A program made the position numbers and the translations under genes. From the NCBI GenBank assembly GCA_023417285.1, contig JAEZFR010000535.1, positions 1 through 10,065 of the forward strand: DNA of 10,065 nt, written 5' to 3'. Source of the stretch: Bacillota bacterium (GTDB lineage Bacteria > Bacillota > Clostridia > Acetivibrionales > DSM-1351). Shown here piece after piece: positions 6,668-10,065 of this stretch (within the stretch, counting starts at the first letter, position 1; every line of letters starts with the position of its first letter). The notes beneath the pieces were generated by a model. That model saw only the letters and a list, made by a program, of their open reading frames with translations. It did not search any database and had not been told where the DNA came from.

Positions 6668-8098
6668 TTAAACCTGCTCCTCAGTTGGCTGCTGAATCTT
6701 TGGTGCATCCTTCTTTAGCAAATCCAGAACATTCATTCCTGTCAAAGCCTCAACAGTATCAGGAAGTTGGGAAATAATATCTGTTACATAGCCGGACACC
6801 TTTGCAGCTCCGCCCTTTCCTTCTCCACCGCCATTGTCAACAATAACAATCTTTTCTGTCTTTGCAAGAGGACTAGCCACAGCCTGTGCTATTTCAGGTA
6901 GCTTTTCAACAATCATTTGGGTTACAGCAGCATCATTATACATTTTAAATGCTTCTGCCTTCTTTGACATGGCAGCAGCCTCAGCTTCACCCTTAGCCTT
7001 AATAATCTCAACTTCTGCCATACCTTCAGCACGCTTAGCTTTTGCTCTCGCTTCACCTTCCATTTCAATAGCACGGGCACGAGCTTCAGCGACCGCAAAT
7101 TCCCTGTACTTGTTTGCATCAGCAAGCTTTGTTGCCTGATAGATCTCAGCATCAGCCTGTTTTACAACAGTCGCTTCAAGTTCTTTTTCACGTCTTAATG
7201 CTTCCTGCTCTGCAAGTTCGATTTCCTTTTGCTTCTTTACAATCTCAACCTGCATTGCCGTTTCAGCAACTTCCTTCTTTACAATGTTGGCCTTAATATC
7301 ATAAGCAAGGTCAGCGTCAGCCTTTGCAGTTTGCTGGTCCTTATTATATGACTGAACCTTCAGCTCCTTATCCCTATTTGCCTCGGCTATCAGAGTTTCA
7401 GCCTGTATTCTTGCTTCCTCACCTTGTCGATTAGCCTCAGCAGTCTTAATCTTTGTTTCCTTTGTAGCATTTGCTTCAGCTATCTGTGCATCTCTCTTAA
7501 CTTCAGCTATTCTTGGCTTACCAAGCGCCTCAAGATAACCATTCTTGTCAGATATATCCTTTATAGTAAGTACCTTCAGTTCAAGCCCCAAGCTCTGAAG
7601 CTCAGTAGCAGCTACTCCCTGAACATGTGATGCAAAGGTTTCTCTATCCTTGTAGATTTCTTCTACTGTCATCTTAGATACTATTTCACGAAGCTTACCT
7701 TCCAAAACCTGCTGAGTAGTTCTGGCAATAACCGCAAGCATATACTCGAGACCTTTGGACGTATTGAACTGTTCCGCTGCTGATAATATAGATTCTCTAT
7801 CTGATTTTACTTTAACTACCGCTACTCCATCTGCAACAATACCAACACCCTGTGAGGTTAATGCACCATCTATGCGAATATCAATTTGCATATTTTCCAG
7901 TGAAATAACATCTGTCCTTTCAAGCATTGGAACTACTATACCACCGCCACCAGTAATTACACGCCTTCCTCTAAAACCAGTAACGACCAAAGCCTTATCC
8001 TGTGGAACCTTTTTATACATGGAGAACAAACTGAAAATAAGAATAAATACAACTACCACAATTGCCGCAGGAATTAAATAAACTGAGTAATTTTCCAT
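6668..8098 (-). CDS. floT: Flotillin family membrane scaffold protein (FloT/YuaG-like)
   Basis: This is a 476-residue flotillin, a membrane-associated protein that forms oligomeric assemblies linked to membrane microdomains and fluidity. It has an N-terminal membrane helix (about 8-27), an SPFH/band-7 domain (about 30-195), and a long Ala/Glu/Lys-rich coiled coil (about 195-385) with many EA-type repeats including EAEAAAMSKKAEAFKMYNDA. The C-terminal segment contains a Gly-rich patch (about 422-432) and ends in a hydrophilic tail. B. subtilis YuaG/FloT is similar at about 509 residues. The ATG at 8098 is preceded by GAGAGG with a 7-nt spacer. The gene follows the NfeD-like gene by 87 nt in the same orientation, matching the known yuaF-yuaG arrangement. 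The double stop TAATAA ends it, and a strong terminator lies downstream. Confidence 0.95.
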   Translation of the reverse strand: MENYSVYLIPAAIVVVVFILIFSLFSMYKKVPQDKALVVTGFRGRRVITGGGGIVVPMLERTDVISLENMQIDIRIDGALTSQGVGIVADGVAVVKVKSDRESILSAAEQFNTSKGLEYMLAVIARTTQQVLEGKLREIVSKMTVEEIYKDRETFASHVQGVAATELQSLGLELKVLTIKDISDKNGYLEALGKPRIAEVKRDAQIAEANATKETKIKTAEANRQGEEARIQAETLIAEANRDKELKVQSYNKDQQTAKADADLAYDIKANIVKKEVAETAMQVEIVKKQKEIELAEQEALRREKELEATVVKQADAEIYQATKLADANKYREFAVAEARARAIEMEGEARAKAKRAEGMAEVEIIKAKGEAEAAAMSKKAEAFKMYNDAAVTQMIVEKLPEIAQAVASPLAKTEKIVIVDNGGGEGKGGAAKVSGYVTDIISQLPDTVEALTGMNVLDLLKKDAPKIQQPTEEQV

Positions 8099-8185
8099 TT
8101 TCCTACCTCTCTTTGATTAATTATTTATTCAACTATATGTGTATATAAAGCTTATGCACTGTCAGTACATAATAATTGAATATCG

Positions 8186-8941
8186 TTATAGATTTTGTAC
8201 ATTTTGAACATAGAAAACATTATCTTCTATTTTACATATAAATACTGTTTCTCCCTGCTTAACTTTAGAACCATCAATATGCTTTGCTGGCCCTGAATGC
8301 CTGATGGAATTAACAGAATAATTTATTGTACCAAAGCCATTTTCTAAAATATCTGAAATTACTTCTGCTCTAGTCCCAATCAACTGCGCCCTTGAAACAT
8401 CTGAGCTGTTTTCGCTTCTGTACAGTGGAACTGCCACAAATCTGTAAAGTAAGGCTGACACTATTACTGCACTTACCAGTGAGACTGCCAGAACGATAAT
8501 CTGTATCCATTTGAAATATGTAGTTCCCAGAATTCCCAATCCCCCAAATACAGTTAGAAAGGAAACTGCTACTATGGGGTTAAGTAAAATTGAAAACCAT
8601 GATAGTATTGTTTGCCCCCCATGTGCTGCTTCACTATGCTCGACTGTCTCAGTTCCAGTGTGTCCATGATGTCCAACTAAAACATTATGTGTGGTATTTG
8701 CTGCGTTAGCCGAATCAATATGATGGCCCGCATCGACGTGGTGACCAACATCAACGTGGTGACCCGCATCAATATGTCCGCCCGCATCAATGTGCCCTCC
8801 ATGATGCAAACCTCCTGCATCAGCAGAATGTCCGCCGCCGCCAGGATCTAAGTGTAATGCACCTGAAATGCCACTGATTATTACCGATACAACCGTATAT
8901 AACACTCCAACGCAAAAAACAACCAAATAAAAATAATACAT
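8186..8941 (-). CDS. NfeD-like membrane protein with histidine-rich repeat loop
   Basis: This is the NfeD-like partner of flotillin, as YuaF is to YuaG. From the ATG at 8941 it has 251 residues: a membrane helix (about 2-25), a hydrophilic His-rich segment (about 30-107, 18 histidines), further membrane segments (about 110-140 and 145-168), and a C-terminal OB-fold domain (about 183-251) opening with QLIGTRAEVI and containing the typical ENGFGTI turn. A GTG at 8956 is in frame, but it overlaps the ribosome site GAGGGGG (8954-8948), which sits 6 nt before the ATG at 8941, so the ATG is the start. YuaF, at about 174 residues, lacks so long a loop. The His-rich insert contains five tandem hexapeptides. 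Membrane topology, and so which side the His loop faces, is not certain; outside is likely if the N-terminus is cytoplasmic. NfeD proteins are thought to assist or anchor flotillin and related SPFH proteins. Confidence 0.87.
   Translation of the reverse strand: MYYFYLVVFCVGVLYTVVSVIISGISGALHLDPGGGGHSADAGGLHHGGHIDAGGHIDAGHHVDVGHHVDAGHHIDSANAANTTHNVLVGHHGHTGTETVEHSEAAHGGQTILSWFSILLNPIVAVSFLTVFGGLGILGTTYFKWIQIIVLAVSLVSAVIVSALLYRFVAVPLYRSENSSDVSRAQLIGTRAEVISDILENGFGTINYSVNSIRHSGPAKHIDGSKVKQGETVFICKIEDNVFYVQNVQNL
8711..8800 (-). repeat. Five tandem 18-bp repeats encoding a His-rich hexapeptide array
   Basis: Read on the coding strand, five consecutive 18-bp units encode GGHIDA, GGHIDA, GHHVDV, GHHVDA and GHHIDS (residues 48-77 from the ATG at 8941). 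The consensus is G-(G/H)-H-(I/V)-D-(A/V/S). All units are in frame and of equal length. Synonymous differences between units (for example CAC/CAT and GTT/GTC) suggest selection on the protein rather than very recent DNA amplification. Confidence 0.92.
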
Positions 8942-8973
8942 TTTCAACCCCCTCACTCAATAGATTACTACCA

Positions 8974-9003
8974 ATTTTACTGTATATACCATAAATAGTC
9001 CAA
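8974..9003 (-). promoter_or_regulatory. Weak candidate promoter for nfeD-floT
   Basis: On the minus strand TTGGAC (9003-8998, 3 of 6) and TAAAAT (8979-8974, 5 of 6) are 18 nt apart, giving a leader of under 30 nt to the ATG at 8941. B. subtilis yuaF is reported to be under SigW, but I could not find a convincing SigW-type TGAAAC...CGTA pair here. Low confidence. Confidence 0.33.
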
Positions 9004-9028
9004 CAACACCTATGGTAACCCCTGTCAG

Positions 9029-9043
9029 TGTAGCATTGCTACA
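9029..9043. repeat. Perfect inverted repeat upstream of nfeD
   Basis: TGTAGC (9029-9034) and GCTACA (9038-9043) are perfect 6-bp arms around ATT. The site lies between the SDR stop codon (9105) and the candidate nfeD promoter, about 26 bp upstream of its -35. No T-run follows on either strand, so it is not an obvious terminator; a regulator binding site is possible, as is chance. Confidence 0.35.
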
Positions 9044-9104
9044 ACCATTTAGGTTAATCTACATCTTTAGCTCTCACCGAATATCTCGCTATATCTCCGT
9101 CACG

Positions 9105-9881
9105 CTATGTAGCATCATATTTCCAATTAAAATCATCATTATATATCATTAGCTTTGTCATTCCACCATCTACCACTATATCCTGAGCATTAATAAAACC
9201 ATTGTTTTCATCGCATAAAAACATTACAGCATTTGCAATATCTAGAGGAACTCCTACTCTTCCAGCAGTATGCTGTTGTCTGTCATTTTTTGAATACTTA
9301 CTCGAATGCTGTTCACCCTCTTCGACATCAATCCATCCGGGACTAACGCTATTGACTCTTGCCTTTCCCGCAAGACTAACAGCCAATGCGTGAGTTAAAG
9401 AAAGAATGCCACCCTTTGCTGCAGAATAACTCTCAGTATCCATTTGTGACATTCTTGCTCGAGTGGAACATATATTAACAATTGAAGCATTAGGAGCAAG
9501 GTTATTAATAAACAGCTTACAAAGCATATAGGGAGCGGTTATACCAACCCTCAATACATAGTTGAAGTCCTCAAAGCTGCATTCTGATAGAATACCCTTT
9601 TTACTAAGCATGGCATTGTTTATAATGTAATCTGCATTTTTGTATTTACTAATAACCTGATTAGAAAATTCAATTAAAGATTTCTCTTCTGCTATATCTC
9701 CATAAAAGAAAAAAGCTTCTCCGCCAGCATTAGTAATTTTCTGCTGCAAAAGTTGGCCGCTTTTTTGATCCGTATCAATAAAAGCAACTCGAGAACCGTT
9801 TTTTATGAACTGTTGCACTAGACACTTCCCTATTCCGTTAGCACCGCCAGTAATAACACATACTTTATCTGTAAAGTTCAT
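9105..9881 (-). CDS. Short-chain dehydrogenase/reductase (SDR family, probably NAD-dependent)
   Basis: A cytoplasmic classical-type SDR oxidoreductase of 258 residues from the ATG at 9881, which has an AAGGAG ribosome site (9896-9891) with a 9-nt spacer. A longer frame is open to an ATG at 9932 but the extra 17 residues lack a ribosome site and do not fit the fold. Motifs: TGGANGIG (11-18) for cofactor binding, acidic FIDTD (34-38) ending beta 2, which favours NAD over NADP, NNAM (88-91), Ser139, and YSAAK (152-156), with SVSPGWID after it. The usual catalytic Asn in the VNL segment is Gly113 here (VGI). Substrate is unknown. It precedes the nfeD-like gene by 163 nt with no clear terminator between them, so some read-through is possible. 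A TATACT -10 (9947-9942) gives a weak promoter candidate. Confidence 0.9.
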   Translation of the reverse strand: MNFTDKVCVITGGANGIGKCLVQQFIKNGSRVAFIDTDQKSGQLLQQKITNAGGEAFFFYGDIAEEKSLIEFSNQVISKYKNADYIINNAMLSKKGILSECSFEDFNYVLRVGITAPYMLCKLFINNLAPNASIVNICSTRARMSQMDTESYSAAKGGILSLTHALAVSLAGKARVNSVSPGWIDVEEGEQHSSKYSKNDRQQHTAGRVGVPLDIANAVMFLCDENNGFINAQDIVVDGGMTKLMIYNDDFNWKYDAT

Positions 9882-9966
9882 CTGTTTAATCTCCTTAATA
9901 ATCAAAATTCCATTAAGTAGTGAACATAACATTCTGTACTAAGTATAGATTATTGCTAATTTTAAC

Positions 9967-9994
9967 TTCACATAGCACCATACTGTGTTATAAT
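9967..9994 (+). promoter_or_regulatory. Outward promoter candidate at the right edge, with overlapping dyad
   Basis: TTCACA (9967-9972, 5 of 6) and a perfect TATAAT (9989-9994) are spaced 16 nt, and the -10 is preceded by TGn (9986-9988), an extended -10. The arms ATAGCAC (9972-9978) and GTGTTAT (9985-9991) form an imperfect dyad (6 of 7 pairs, 6-nt spacer) overlapping the -10, as an operator would. No gene starts in the remaining 71 nt; the target would be beyond the window. Confidence 0.5.
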
Positions 9995-10065
9995 GCCTTT
10001 AAACTTTGTAAATTCTCCTATTGAATTCACACTTTACGCTCTTGTTAATTTCATAACTATTATTT

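Noticed and set aside
6834..8081. Several plus-strand frames opposite floT (6834-7139, 7114-7296, 7424-7630, 7755-8081)
   Set aside because: They mirror the Ala/Glu-rich coiled coil and SPFH domain of flotillin on the other strand. Long open antisense frames are expected opposite such codon usage, and none has a ribosome site or motif.
8156..8168. Near-palindrome between nfeD and floT as an operator or internal promoter
   Set aside because: Arms are only about 4-5 bp with a mismatch, and no spaced -35/-10 pair accompanies it, so I do not list it as a site.

Overview
The window looks like chromosomal DNA of an anaerobic, low-GC Gram-positive bacterium of the class Clostridia. The evidence is AT-rich intergenic DNA, strong GGAGG-type ribosome binding sites, a ferredoxin-dependent indolepyruvate oxidoreductase, a flotillin/NfeD pair, an ABC-F protein very like Bacillus subtilis YfmM, and an LtaS-family polyglycerophosphate synthase. 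A Ruminiclostridium/Clostridium-type host is my guess from general resemblance, not a proven assignment. I see no phage, plasmid, insertion-sequence, CRISPR or RNA gene.

Layout. (1) Positions 1-2375, minus strand: iorA followed by iorB (iorB is cut by the left edge), encoding the two subunits of indolepyruvate:ferredoxin oxidoreductase. (2) Positions 2376-2577: a divergent intergenic region with an extended -10 promoter for iorA and a good sigma-A promoter for a plus-strand P-II signalling gene (2578-2919). The P-II gene ends in a rho-independent terminator that lies partly inside the 3' end of the convergent gene. (3) Positions 2938-6464, minus strand: a yfmM-like ABC-F ATPase gene followed 17 nt later by an LtaS-family membrane sulfatase, probably one operon driven from a clear promoter at 6504-6532. 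(4) Positions 6668-8941, minus strand: nfeD-like gene followed by floT (flotillin), ended by a strong terminator at 6555-6585. (5) Positions 9105-9881, minus strand: a short-chain dehydrogenase/reductase. The right edge carries a plausible outward plus-strand promoter whose gene lies outside the window.

How they fit together. IorA/IorB oxidatively decarboxylate arylpyruvates from aromatic amino acid breakdown, passing electrons to ferredoxin. The divergent P-II protein is a nitrogen/energy sensor, so a link to amino acid catabolism is possible but only inferred. NfeD plus flotillin form a known membrane-microdomain module, and the LtaS-like enzyme is an envelope polymer enzyme, so positions 2938-8941 have an envelope theme.

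Most genes are ordinary core genes. The notable features are local oddities in recognisable proteins: a degenerate 27-bp tandem repeat adding a Ser/Cys/Asn/Gly-rich insert to IorA; five 18-bp repeats coding for a histidine-rich hexapeptide array in NfeD; a P-II T-loop lacking Tyr51 and Arg38; a Ser in place of the usual nucleophilic Thr in the LtaS-like enzyme; and an SDR lacking the usual catalytic-tetrad Asn. I found no convincing wholly new multi-gene system.
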